Notes under the pieces: generated by a model | What the model was told of the DNA's origin: nothing | Seen by the model: only the letters and a program-made list of their open reading frames with translations | Databases searched by the model: none | Assembly: GCA_030295235.1 (NCBI GenBank) | Contig: AP026123.1 | Location: 1,116,001-1,180,000 of the forward strand | Direction of reading: 5' to 3' | DNA: 64,000 nt | From: Fistulifera solaris | Taxonomy: Eukaryota > Bacillariophyta > Bacillariophyceae > Naviculales > Stauroneidaceae | Shown: piece by piece, positions 52,905-63,519 of the stretch | Layout: each line of letters begins with the position of its first letter | Numbering within the stretch: the stretch's first letter is position 1 | Position numbers and translations under genes: made by a program

Positions 52905-53625
52905 GCTCTGTCGATAAATTTCCTATGGCGGTTGCGTAAAAATGCGTTGACACTAGAAACGTTGTATCTTTTTACTGTTTCATGTTTCAATGTCAAATCA
53001 AAGTTGATTATTGTTTCATGGCTCGCATTAACGATGCTCGGCAATATATGTCAGCATTGGTGTCCAAAAGAAGCTATCTATGGTTTGATAGAAAATACTC
53101 CGTACACAATGTCCGGGCTTTCCACTGCCGATAGCCGATAGATTTCCCTACGATAGCTACGTGAGATCACGTACACATTCGAAGCGTCGCATCATCTGTT
53201 CCATCAACGTTCTCTTTCCAAATCGATGGCGATTATTGCTTGTTAATACGACGAGAATACGGGGGGCAAACAAACGTTGACATCCTTGTGCTGTGCATAC
53301 AATAAATAGATGAAGGCGAAAAACACAATATCCGGGTCTTCCCTCTGTCGATAAATTTCCTACGAGAGCTACGTGAAATCACGTAGACATTCGAAGCGTC
53401 GCATCATCTGTTCCATCAACGTTCTCTTTCCAAATCGATGGCGATTATTGTTTGTTAATACGACGCGAATACGGGGGGGGGCAAACAAACGTTGACATCC
53501 TTGTGCTGTGCATACAATAAATAGATGAAGGCGAAAAACACAATATCCGGGTCTTCCCTCTGTCGATAAATTTCCCTACGAGAGCTACGTGAAATCACGT
53601 AGACATTCGAAGCGTTTCATTTATT
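52905..53625. repeat. Second locus of the 213-bp satellite family, inverted, monomeric array
   Basis: Read on the minus strand, this repeats the 19.2-20.1 kb family. The header core is at 53367-53384 (CTACGTGAAATCACGTAG, 8-bp arms), with GATAAATTTCCTACGAGAG before it. Copies of ACATTCGAAG start at 53175, 53387 and 53603, so spacing is 212 and 216 (a G-run difference). 52905-53160 matches alpha/beta junction sequence (TGTTTCATGTTTCAATGTC, ATTGTTTCATGGCTCGCATTA) with more divergence. The rest of 52739-53910 has no gene. Confidence 0.9.
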
Positions 53626-53910
53626 CAAGCGGTTGATGTATTGCAGTCCATGAAGGTGAAAGCGTTTAAATTTCAAAGAGACAATGTCTCCTGCATTGGA
53701 TCCAATCATTATCACATCGATAAAATATCTCCGCCGTACAGGCGTCAACGACAATTGCATTGCCTTTGATCGTGATCGAAGGGACTGAAATTGAGTCGCG
53801 ATTTGCTCGCACGCACACACGCACACACCGCCGCACTTATTACGAAACCTTACCAGGTATTTTGCGCTCAAACAATAATAATGATATTATGGTAATATAA
53901 AATCATTTCC

Positions 53911-55103
53911 ATGATGAAACTAAAATTATACGTTCCGTTGTTTGCTACGTTGACCCATTCTACAGAGGGCTGGGCTGCTATCGGCTACGCGACAATACGC
54001 CGGCAAGCAACTTCTCGCCCTTTGCGTCTACAGAGTTCAAAATCAGAAAATATCGACCTTGAAGTGCTCAAGAAAGAGCTATCCGAATACCTTGAGAAGA
54101 GAAAAGAATTATCAGCTGACGAGCTGGCAAAGGAGTAAGTCTGCCTCGATGCAATTTGTCTTACGGCGACTACATAAATTTTCTTCTTTCTCGTTTACTA
54201 ATTCTTTCTTAAGAATTGTCGGCAAGACAATCGGCGGCACGAAAGGAAACCCAATCTTAGAATTCGTTAGCGCTGCTCCGAATAAAGGTTTCGTTATTGA
54301 GGCACCCCTAATCCTTTTGATTACGATGAGTTGACAAAATACGGTTACGGTCACTTAGCAACACCAATCATGAAAGCCGGGGGACGATTTGCGATGTACG
54401 AACTTTTGGAAATGAAAGCGCCGCCAGTAACCAGCAAACCCAAGCCAAAAGCGGCACCAAAACTTGTCATCGATCGGACGGGTGAAACTGATAAAGCTCG
54501 CTACTCAGGTCTGAAATTAGGTCAAGTACTTGACGATTCACTTCAAGCCGAAGCATTACAAGCAGTGCAAAAGAAAATTGAGGCAGGAGAAGACCTTCGC
54601 CCTAAACTTGAGGAAGAGCTGTTTGAACGCCCTTTTGCTGATCGACGCAATGTTGGCCCACAACTCACCCCAGACTGGACGCCCGAGAGATTAGACGAAT
54701 GGGGTAAACAACAAGGAAAAGCTCTGGCTTGGGCGAGAAAAGCACGGGAGGGACAATTCGTGAAAGATCCATTTGAATCACTCGATTTAGAGCTTTCCCA
54801 ACGAATGTACTCCTTATTGACGGCCCTTCTCATATCAATGGCGTTTGGTCGATCGACTCAGACAATGTTAGCCGATAACGATGTTTCGTTGTCGGTGGAA
54901 ATTTTCGAGCACCCGCTGTCGTGCTTTTGATCGCCTCTGTTGTATCAAGCGTTCTCTCTAGCGTACAAGCGGGATCGCTGAACCGAAATCGATTAATCTG
55001 GTTTATTAAAGGGCTGCTAGGAGGACCATTGACCGTCAAACAGCTGGGCGGACTTTCCAACCTTTTGACAGAAGCCGAGACGAATGCAATCGCTAACAAA
55101 TGA
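53911..55103 (+). CDS. Plastid-type membrane protein, unknown function (two indels)
   Basis: Exon 1 is 53911-54134 and exon 2 is 54214-55103, with a 79-nt intron. A missing C near 54303-54306 (EAP/PNPFDYDELTKYGYGH) and a missing T near 54890 (NDV/FVVGGNFRAP) complete 372 codons. A signal-like leader ends STEG before WAA, an aromatic +1 residue allowed for plastid import. The middle is charged, with TPDWTPERLDEWGKQQGKAL. Two hydrophobic helices follow (YSLLTALLISMAFG and PAVVLLIASVVSSVLSS). The tail WFIKGLLGGPLTVKQL is amphipathic. I recognise the style of a conserved algal plastid protein but no named family. Confidence 0.65.
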
Positions 55104-55362
55104 ATGTAATCTGTCTACTTGCAATACCACTAGTGATTGACCTAGTTACAATGACAAGACAACTAATGGCAAGATGTTCTTTTAAAATCATAAAGCATGT
55201 TGTGAACTTTAACTAAAGCTAAGCGGCGCGTGTGCATATGTGCATTATTTACATGATCGGGTGGTATGTACAGTAAATCACCCTTGCGCCCCAAAAATTG
55301 TTGAAGAAAGTATTTACAATGATCACGCAGTCATAAAGGACCGTGATCGGGTATGTTCAGGC

Positions 55363-55863
55363 TTATGTGCAAGCAGAAGTAGTCATCATAGCAAAGATGT
55401 TGGAAACATCTCGCATCTCATGTGGGCCATGATGAAAGCGCGACATGAGTGGTTCGGGTGTCTTGTAAACGTGTTGGTACATCGCATCTTTCAAGCTGTA
55501 ATCTACGGTGTAGCCTGGAAAATGTTTGCTTTTGCTCATGAATGTGTTGGACGAATTGGTGGTGGAATCTGAAGTATTGGACCCAAGCAACTCGATCTGA
55601 AGCTCAATGCTTTCGTTGGCGAAAGCAAGAGCCTCCTCGAGAGCTGCAGTAGCCGGTTGCTCCGAAATAGACACGTTAGCAACGTAAGGAATCTCTTCTT
55701 CGGTCAAAGAACTCGCTGTTGAAAGCTTAATCCTTTTGACCGAGTCGAGATCCGACGATGCCGGCATCCATTCAGCTTCGTCGAAATCCCAGTCACCGAG
55801 AGAATTCAGGGTGGCTAGATTCGAGCAGGGCATTGAGCGCTTGAGTCCATTACAGAGACGCAT
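55363..55863 (-). CDS. Hypothetical protein
   Basis: This is an intact 166-aa open frame starting at ATG 55863. It contains WDFDEAEWMPASSDLDSVKR and a C-terminal YTVDYSLKDAMYQHVYKTPE..SRFHHGPHEMRDVSNIFAMM. Codon use and composition look coding-like, and the aromatic/acidic motifs are not low complexity. There is no signal peptide or membrane helix. The family is not recognised. Confidence 0.5.
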   Translation of the reverse strand: MRLCNGLKRSMPCSNLATLNSLGDWDFDEAEWMPASSDLDSVKRIKLSTASSLTEEEIPYVANVSISEQPATAALEEALAFANESIELQIELLGSNTSDSTTNSSNTFMSKSKHFPGYTVDYSLKDAMYQHVYKTPEPLMSRFHHGPHEMRDVSNIFAMMTTSACT

Positions 55864-57120
55864 TTTAATCTTTCTATCATTCAAAATTGGAATTGTGTGA
55901 GGACAATGTATCCTCTTTGTCGGACTCTACGAACAGCGTCGGAGTTCATCTGTTTTCCAGTGAACTATTGTTTCCGTAACAAGAAGCGTTTCGAACCGAC
56001 GATAGGTCGTGTTCTGTTCTTCTTGTGTTCGCTGTTGTTGCTTTCTGAAACGTACGATCCTGACGCATGAACTGCAACCGAAACTTCTGACTTTCAGAAA
56101 CATCGATTTTTGTTACGCTTTACAACGCATGACCTTGTCGCGTTCAAAATGTACTGGACATTACGTCGAGACTTAATCTCGACTACCATACCCGTTTACT
56201 CGTGACTGAAGATATGTTTACCATTTCTGAGTGAAACGGCGATACGTTTCTGAAAACGTAAGAATGACGAAATAGAAACAAGCTACCAAAGAAGGATCGT
56301 GGATGTCGATGGAATTAAGGAATTCGTGCGATAGAACAAGCAGATGTCCGAATTTCCGACTGCAGATCGACGTTGTGTTTTGTGTCAACTGTCAAATTTA
56401 TACACGACGCGAAGAAAGCGAGACAACACTTGCTCAGCAAACAAGAAATACAGCGTGGGTCGAAGCTCCAAGAACATAACTAAGGATAATTATACCGGAC
56501 CAAACAGAAAAACACAGAACACAGCCTGCTTCTTTTCTCCGGAAACTGCGAATGCACACATCGTCCTTATCGTTCATTTGGGAGCATTCCTCATCTATCA
56601 TCTTTAGTACCGTCTTGGCATTCAACACGACCTACGATTTACGGTTACGGCCAATGAACAACCTGATTGGCATCAACACAAATACAAGACAGAAGGGAAT
56701 GGGAGAAGATTTGAGGAAGGATAATCCCTACCCTCTATCGCTATTCGTCCCTCTCTCTAGCTAGTCTCGCCCGAGAAAAGGGCACATTTTGTGGCAAACT
56801 TTTCGCAGGTGATAAATTCGAGAGATTTGAGACGATGGATTCTATGTATTTACTAGCCACTAGCCGGTGATTAGCGATTGGCTTTCTATTCAGGGATCGG
56901 GCGAGAATTAGTGTCGTGTTGTCCAAAGTCAAGAACATAAAATTTTTACAGCGAGCTAGAATGCTGCAAGTATTAGTAGAACCAGTCTAGAGACACTTTC
57001 CGGCAATGTCTTCTTCGACAGTTTCACTAGTCTAACCCTAGCCGAAGTTCGTTGAATACAACGAAGTAAGTAGTAAGTCATCTAGTAAGGCAATTAGCTC
57101 TAAGATGTTTTAAGACTAAA

Positions 57121-57194
57121 CAAGATACCGTGATTATTAAATTCTTGCGGAGTATTTCAAGGTACCGTGATTATTAAATTCTTACGGAGTATTT
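57121..57194. repeat. 37-bp direct tandem duplication
   Basis: TACCGTGATTATTAAATTCT is followed by T(G/A)CGGAGTATTT. The unit starts at 57126 and again at 57163, with one difference. Two copies only. Confidence 0.85.
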
Positions 57195-57386
57195 GTTATC
57201 GGATTAGACCTCTCTAGTTGGTCGTCATTCGTCATTCATCGCCCATTCTCTAATCCTATGTCCAGAGTGGTGCGGCGACAACTTACCTGGTACCTAGAGT
57301 GGTACCTTAGCTGTTATTCATGAGTCAGGAGTCATGACCGTGAGAGACGCATGAGAATGAGATCACGTGTCACGTGTCACCGGCAA

Positions 57387-57428
57387 GGTCACCGGTCACC
57401 GGTCACCGGTCACCGGTCACCGGTCACC
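57387..57428. repeat. Six perfect tandem copies of the palindromic heptamer GGTCACC
   Basis: The array spans exactly 42 bp. The heptamer is an odd-length palindrome, so the array is self-complementary in any register and can fold at many positions. CACGTGTCACGTGTCACC directly precedes it. Confidence 0.93.
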
Positions 57429-57664
57429 GGAAAAGGTTAACGTTTCGCGTTTCGCCAAAGATGTTTCACGTTTCATGTGCATTGAAAATTGAAAGTGACA
57501 ACTGACAACCGACAACCGGCACACTGTAGACTGTAGTAGTAACGGAAAACGGATATGACGTGTTGCATTTCGAGTATCATTCGAAATGTAGTATTCAGAA
57601 ACAAAGAACAAGGATACGCAGACTGTACAAAAAGGTCATTAGACATTAGACAAAGTTACATACA

Positions 57665-58172
57665 GTACCAGTGAAAAACTACTTCTACACGTTCGTACTA
57701 CTTTTACACACAAATTTTCAACAATCTTTTTTACCCAATTTTCGAAAAACAAGAACATGTCCGTTAGACCAATAAAGATAACCCATAAATAGACAATTCT
57801 ATGCCGGTCACATAATGCCACGGATTATTTTTAGACGACAGGTATTCGTTGAGATACGACGCTTCGAAAATGATGCCCCCAAAATTATCAAAAAGATTGT
57901 TGAAAGATTGTTGAATTTTTCGACGTAGAAAAATGTACTAGGCGCTACGTACGACTACTTTTACACATTCCCCCCAAAACAGTCTCTTTTCGAATTGAGA
58001 TCTTGGCGTGTTAACCGTGACGAATTGCTTCTTTTTATGTTCAGTTGAGGGATTTAGCCTTTTCTTCATTTTCGGGAAAAAGAAATTTTGTCGAAAAGCC
58101 GATTTTTTGTGATGAAAGGGGACCGTTTACATTGTTGAAAATGAGTGTGTAAAAGTAGTTTTTCACTGGTAC
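57665..58172. mobile_element. Putative 508-bp foldback/MITE-like element
   Basis: Terminal inverted repeats of 26 bp (57665-57690 and 58147-58172) match at 25 positions, beginning GTACCAGTGAAAAACTACTT. The core ACTACTTTTACACA recurs inside (near 57692 and 57950). Partial pairing continues inward (CATTTTCAACAA versus AAATTTTCAACAA). No transposase frame is present and I see no clear target duplication. Confidence 0.55.
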
Positions 58173-58652
58173 TTGAAGCACTTGGGACTTGGGACGTGGG
58201 AAGTGGGAATGCGAAGAACAAAGAACAAAGTACAGTACCTGGTACAGAAAAGAACGCAACTTGTGACCCACACAAAGCTGCCAGCTGCCCATACAGAAGT
58301 GTAATTTTCTGCTCAGGTTATGCTTACTACGTAAGGTTAGAAATGGTATACTTTATATTGGATACTGCGAACGCTTTAATTAAATACAATAAGTGTTAAT
58401 CTTAAAGCAGTTACCCAACAAAATTGTTTTACGGCCCAAATTTGCGTGCAACGCAAGCAGTTTTCTTCGAGCTTTCCCCGCAAACTGCCGCAATCAATCG
58501 TTTCAGGTTTCAGAAGACCGCATCGTGGGAAATAAAACCGAAAAGGGAAGCAAAAGTAACATTATCGTTTTTGACATTGTAAAAAAAGCAACTGAAAGGA
58601 AAAGTGAAGTTTGCTATTATTGACTGTGAGATCCGCAAACAAACAATCGACC

Positions 58653-59211
58653 ATGACGCCGCCGCAATCCATATTAAAAGACACCAACAATTCATACGAT
58701 GTGGCGACTGGCCATTCCTTCAATGCTGTATGTTGGGGTGATTTGACAATATACGAGTTTCCTAATATACTGGGCGACAATCCAGCTGTTCAGGAGGGCG
58801 CTCCTTTGACAATCGCTTGGAAGCACAGCGATATAAGTGTTGTAACTGTTGATCATCACGAATTCATGCGACAGAGCAAACCTTGTCGAAGACGAAAAGA
58901 TCTCGTCTTACCAGGAGGCGTCCGTGACACTTTGTAAGTACTTGTTTATGTATGACCGTAAATGCACGTGATGATAATCAACTAATCTATTCCTCTCTCT
59001 CAGTTTACTCGGAGAAGGATACCGACTCGACGAACTTCTCAAAACTGCTGAAGAAGTGAGGAGAATTCGGGATAGTCGACGGTCCAACATGAAGGGAAAG
59101 TGGGACAAGTTTCTCTCTGTCATCGATGGAGCAGCGGCGCCTTTTCGCGCCAAGGAAACCAAGAAAAAGATTGTTTTAAAACCCAGAATTGTAGCTTCCA
59201 AGGCTGGCTAA
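58653..59211 (+). CDS. Small protein with stramenopile-type LGDNP motif, unknown function
   Basis: Exons 58653-58933 and 59004-59211 (70-nt intron) encode 162 aa. The first half reads VCWGDLTIYEFPNILGDNPA followed by GAPLTIAWKHSD. This follows a V/W-x-x-V-x-V-x-E-[FY]-x-x-x-LGDNP-x-x-x-x-G-x-P-[LI] pattern that I recall as common in diatom hypothetical proteins. The second half is basic and helical (ELLKTAEEVRRIRDSRRSN). No targeting signal. Function unknown; a short interaction module is likely. Confidence 0.65.
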
Positions 59212-59725
59212 AGTAAGAGTCATTGAGCTAACGACTTCATAACCATGAAATTTTAACATAAGATCAGATTTCATATTATACTTGATTTCTTCCATGTTGG
59301 GTTCCTAGATCAGCTCACCATTTGAAAGAATAGAAAAGCGAGGAATTGTAGAGACGGATACCAAGTTACGTCCTTAATACCGAGGAGAGCTAGTGCTAGT
59401 TTCTTTATTGACAGTCAATAAATTATAGCGTGCATGAACTGCGCTCGCCTTTCTTGCAACACTTTAGCGAACAGCAAGTTGTCGCTTGGCTACTTCCAGA
59501 ATGGAGGGCGCGTTAGCTTTTCACGAAAGCACGGGAACGCTCTTGTCACGCGATCGACATGCAACACTCAAACCACGACCAAAAGTGACTTGTTCTTCGG
59601 ACACGTATAGTCCTCACGTTTTTTTTTCGGTGAATTATTTTCTTTGCCCTATTGTTCAAGAAAGCTCGTTGTCACAAAATTCGAAGTTTCTAATAAAACA
59701 CAAGTGAGCTTGCCGCAAGTCTAGC
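59212..59725. other. Intergenic, no gene seen
   Basis: This spacer contains a short unsupported open frame (59486-59707) that has no recognisable content. Confidence 0.45.
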
Positions 59726-60782
59726 ATGTCTTTGGGATCACACGAGTCGTCTTTGAGCGCACTCTTAGATGTGGCTACGCGAACAAGCAATCAACTTCAC
59801 GATCGGCAGACGCTAGCTAGAGCCCTGATACAACTCGAAGCAGAGCAGGAGTTGCTGAAAAGAAATCAATTGCTCTTTGCGGCACGAAGAAGCTTACAAC
59901 ACCGGCAAATTCTTAATGAGTCTTTCTCACTTCCTCGTATCAGTGGCATCCAACTCGAGGAGCTTGTCCGACTTCATGAAGCGCGACGTCTGCAACAACT
60001 TTCACACTATGAGAGCAATCGGCCCATCGCACTCAACATACCAACAACCTCTTTCGTCCAGCCGCCATTTTCACGATCTGTAGCCGCGTCTCAACCCGCT
60101 GATATTTTCGACTTGACCGTCGACGATGAGGACGATACCGACAACTTGGTGGAGAAGAGCGGCGATGTTAGGGAACATCAGGACAAAGGCCTTTGTATAA
60201 CTAGCCCCAATGAGAACGAAGTAGTTTTGTCTAAAACTACATCTCGAAAAAAGAAAAGATAGATAAAGTCGGCACATTGAGTAAAGTCATGAGGCGGGAC
60301 GAGGTGTCAAAGCCATACGATGCCACCATAGGTGCACGAGGAAGAGCGCCCAAATCCCCACCGAGGATCGTCGATCAACTTCTCCTAATTGCATTCCTCC
60401 GAGATGCGTTGCATCAAAGGATATTGCCTTGCTCGTACAGGCATTGCTGGAACAGATAGATAGCGCTGAGGCAGCAGACCCTTCCATTCTGCAGGGACCT
60501 CTCCTTCTTACACCTGCCATGCTAAAACTGCTAGCGAAACAAATTCAGAGTTCGGCAAAGAAAAATTCCACTAAAACCAAAGACAATATAATTGCAAAGC
60601 TACAGTCCCAACTAAAAGCTCTAAAGACGAAAGCTACTGCTTGTAAAGCCGAGATAGATCAGATTAAAAAGGCTTGTCTTGCAGAAGTGGAAGAAGTTCG
60701 TCGACAAAGCCAGCTGGCCATGCAAGCCTACATGAAAGCAACTGTAAATGCATTCGATAGACTTCAACAACCGAAAGACTAG
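59726..60782 (+). CDS. Coiled-coil protein, unknown function (two indels)
   Basis: Two A-run slips (near 60247-60252 and 60415-60418), each lacking one base, join three frames into 353 codons. The N-terminal region is helical and Leu/Gln-rich (TLARALIQLEAEQELLKRNQ). An acidic stretch is FDLTVDDEDDTDN. The middle reads IVDQLLLIAFLRDALHQKDI, then ALLVQALLEQIDSAEAADPS and ILQGPLLLTPAMLKLLAKQI. The last 80 residues are coiled coil. No targeting signal or catalytic motif. It ends 71 nt from the convergent acidic-protein gene. Confidence 0.6.
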
Positions 60783-60853
60783 GATTAGTTTCGCAAGTAA
60801 CAGATTTTGTTGACCGCTCGATCTCATGCTTTTCTTTTTACTATGGTGTTCTT

Positions 60854-61726
60854 TTAAAAGCAATAGTCTTCGTCGTCGTCGTCATCCTGCTCCTTTTCTT
60901 GTGTCTTTGGTCGTTTCGACGGAGATTCAGCACTTTCAGCAGTTCTGTATTTCCTTCGTAACTCCTCGACACTCAATCCAGCGTCCTCATGCAAGGCTAT
61001 CAGTTCATCGTAATCGACACCATCATCCGCCTCATCATCATCGTCCTCCACTTCATTGTCCACGCGGGCAGCCGCTACTGGTGTCGCAGCTGCTGCCGGT
61101 ACCTGCGGATGTGTGGATACAATTCGCACCTGACATACCAGATTGATCTCGTTTCCCTGTGCTGTTGGAGAGTAGCCCCCTTGCAGTTCCAGTGATTCGC
61201 CCTTGCCCGCGTCGGTTTGCTTGCCGTATACACTGTAATAAAGAGCTGGAGCTTTCTTATTATCTTCTTCGTCGTCATCGTCGTCGGCACGTTTTCCTTG
61301 TGACGGTGACAGAAAGGCTTCACGTGAATCCTGCACAGACCAAGTCATTTCCATTTTTCGGTGAGTATGAGTGCCGCTGACCGACTCAATATCACAAGAT
61401 CCTTCCATGACGAATGCGTAAACGTTATTGGCGGGCTTTGTTGCGTTACTTAGCAAATTGCAATCCAGGGGTTTGACGGACGCCAGGTGAAAGCCGTCGC
61501 CTCGGTAATGAAGAATGTTTTCTTGGTCGATAGATAATATCCCATCCAGTAAAGGAACAATTGCTCCGTCGTCGTCGGCATCGTCGTAATCCGGAACAAA
61601 CTCATCTTCTTCCTCGTCGTCATCATCGTACTCTTCGTCGTTACTATCCTCATCGTCGTCCCCGTCGACATATTCGACGGGATCTTCGGGTGTAAAATCG
61701 GACGGCGGAGGTTTTTGACTGGACAT
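60854..61726 (-). CDS. Acidic protein with FKBP/nucleoplasmin-like character, unknown
   Basis: This is an intact 290-aa protein (start ATG 61726). The first 50 residues are almost entirely Asp/Glu-rich. A central ordered part of about 150 residues (ILSIDQENILHYRGDGFHLA, VYAFVMEGSCDIESVSG, MEMTWSVQDSREAFLSPS) is followed by a second acidic block. A short helical motif DYDELIALHEDAGLSVEELRR comes next, then a basic patch (SPSKRPK) and an acidic tail. This layout resembles nuclear histone-chaperone-type proteins, but no family is identified. Confidence 0.55.
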   Translation of the reverse strand: MSSQKPPPSDFTPEDPVEYVDGDDDEDSNDEEYDDDDEEEDEFVPDYDDADDDGAIVPLLDGILSIDQENILHYRGDGFHLASVKPLDCNLLSNATKPANNVYAFVMEGSCDIESVSGTHTHRKMEMTWSVQDSREAFLSPSQGKRADDDDDEEDNKKAPALYYSVYGKQTDAGKGESLELQGGYSPTAQGNEINLVCQVRIVSTHPQVPAAAATPVAAARVDNEVEDDDDEADDGVDYDELIALHEDAGLSVEELRRKYRTAESAESPSKRPKTQEKEQDDDDDEDYCF

Positions 61727-62226
61727 TATCAAATGACGGCAAGAAATGGAATGCTATGAGCTCCGCAATCGAAGAACAGGGCGTCCTAAGAATAATTTGA
61801 GAACTTGGATTGAAGAAAGTTGACTCTATTTTGCAACTATGTAGCAACCGTCTCGTCCTTTTGTATGTCTCGCAACGGACGACAACGATGCGAGACGATG
61901 GATTTTCGAGGTGCACATAACTGCGTGGCGTTGCACGAAAAAAGAACCGCGCGCCGACCGCGAACAAATACCGCGAATTAACTGTACCAGTAAAATGTAC
62001 TTTAGTCACTACGAAGGCTGTCGTAAACCTACATTATAAGCTATAGTCGCTTCGTAGTTATCTTGGCGTGGATCGCTCTAACCTTATCGGACGAAACTCA
62101 AACCCACACACACACAAAATAATAAGGACGAAATAATAAAAAGCGGTGCACGACACAACACAATTTTTCTTGTTGTTGTTGCTCTCATTATATTTTCTTA
62201 GAAGCTCCTATTGCTTTCATTCCAGA
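61727..62226. other. Divergent promoter region, no gene seen
   Basis: This spacer lies between the acidic-protein and SGNH-hydrolase starts. A short CA repeat lies near 62105-62115. The stretch 62146-62226 is open in frame with the hydrolase and encodes a hydrophobic leader, but it lacks an ATG. Confidence 0.5.
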
Positions 62227-63000
62227 ATGAGTACCTACAGAGCGAAGATTATTCTGCTGGGAGATTCTCTGACGCAAACATCTTTCGAAGGATGGGGCGG
62301 TCATTTAGCGAATGTCTATCAGCGACGAGCGGATGTCATCAACCGCGGCTTTTCCGGTTACAACACGAACTTCTTTCTCCGCTTGCCCATGGAAGAGTTT
62401 CCTTGTGATAACTCGCTCGTTACTATTTTCTTTGGAGCCAACGATGCATCGCTGAAAGATGAAAATCCGCATCATTATGTTTCGCTTGAGGACTATTCGC
62501 AAAATCTCAAAACGATCTTGGAGCGTGTACGACAAACGTACCCGCATTGCGGGAACAATATCCTGTTCATAACACCTCCGCCTGTCGTTCATGAGCAACG
62601 GTTTCAGTGGCAGAAGGAAAAGTATGGCGACAAGGCGACAGGTGTCTTGGAACGGACATTGGAGAATGCGGGCAAATACGCGGCGGCTTGCAAGAAGGTA
62701 GCTGCCGAGGTGGGTTTGCCGTGCTTGGATTTGTACACGACCATGCAACTAGAAAACGAATGGCAGCGTTTCTTCAATGATGGTTTGCATTTCTCGGCCG
62801 ACGGACACAAGTTTGTGGGTGATGCTTTGGTGAACGCCATTCAAGAGCACTTTCCGAGTTGGACCGTGCACGCAGATCCATTGACCGGGCAATGGGCCAA
62901 CAGTGCTTCGACGTGTGAAGGGTTATCCAGTGGCGGTCCTTTTCACGATGAAATCGATCATTTGGAACCGGAGAAAGCATTTGCGAAGCACTTTAAATAG
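62227..63000 (+). CDS. SGNH/GDSL esterase, isoamyl-acetate hydrolase (IAH1) type
   Basis: This is an intact 257-aa serine esterase. Block I is IILLGDSLTQTSFEGWGGHL with the nucleophile Ser. Block II is VINRGFSGYNT (Gly). Block III is VTIFFGANDAS (Asn). Block V is DGLHFSADGHK (Asp and His). These are the IAH1-type SGNH signatures. It hydrolyses small acyl esters in yeast; the substrate is unknown here. Start at ATG 62227; family members begin at about this point. Confidence 0.92.
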   Translation: MSTYRAKIILLGDSLTQTSFEGWGGHLANVYQRRADVINRGFSGYNTNFFLRLPMEEFPCDNSLVTIFFGANDASLKDENPHHYVSLEDYSQNLKTILERVRQTYPHCGNNILFITPPPVVHEQRFQWQKEKYGDKATGVLERTLENAGKYAAACKKVAAEVGLPCLDLYTTMQLENEWQRFFNDGLHFSADGHKFVGDALVNAIQEHFPSWTVHADPLTGQWANSASTCEGLSSGGPFHDEIDHLEPEKAFAKHFK

Positions 63001-63519
63001 GCTTAAGACGGCGAAAACATGTTTACACTATCTATCACATTCTAGGGCAAATGCTGGAAGGTTCCTTGATTCAGAAGAGGCCTAGGAGCAATCAGATAGC
63101 ATCAAATGCTCCAGAGCCAAAAAACAGAACGATCTTTTCAGAACGACTAAAAGGACAAATGAATTTCGTTCTCTTTCCTCTGTTTCGCTCTCCATTACGA
63201 AATACTTGATCAGCGTTCCTTGAGCGGCGCAGATTATAAATGACATGCGACCAGGTCGTCCCTTTGCTTCTCTAGTATGCAGAAAACAACTGCTTTTTCA
63301 ACTGATATACTTCTCGGATCGCTCGATAGCCTTCCCATAAATGACAAATGGCATCCTCTTTCGTCGAAACTACTTGAATAACGGTATGTTGCCCGACCAC
63401 TGTAATCGATCCGCCTTATCAATGAAGGACGGCCTGAGTCAGTGGCGGCTAATGTTAAATGCTCGTATGATTCATGAATACGTAAACATGCCCGTCATCC
63501 CTGTCATTCAAGCCGGCGG
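63001..63519. other. Intergenic, no gene seen
   Basis: This spacer lies between two convergent genes. No supported feature was found. Confidence 0.45.

Larger units (their letters stand above)
55864..58652. other. 2.8-kb gene-poor region rich in small repeats
   Basis: No gene could be supported. It holds the 37-bp duplication, the GGTCACC array and the 508-bp foldback described separately. The remaining sequence is low in structure. Confidence 0.55.

Noticed and set aside
62146-62226. GTG-started signal-peptide extension of the SGNH hydrolase
   Set aside because: There is no ATG before an in-frame stop; GTG starts are rare in eukaryotes and the ATG at 62227 matches the family start.
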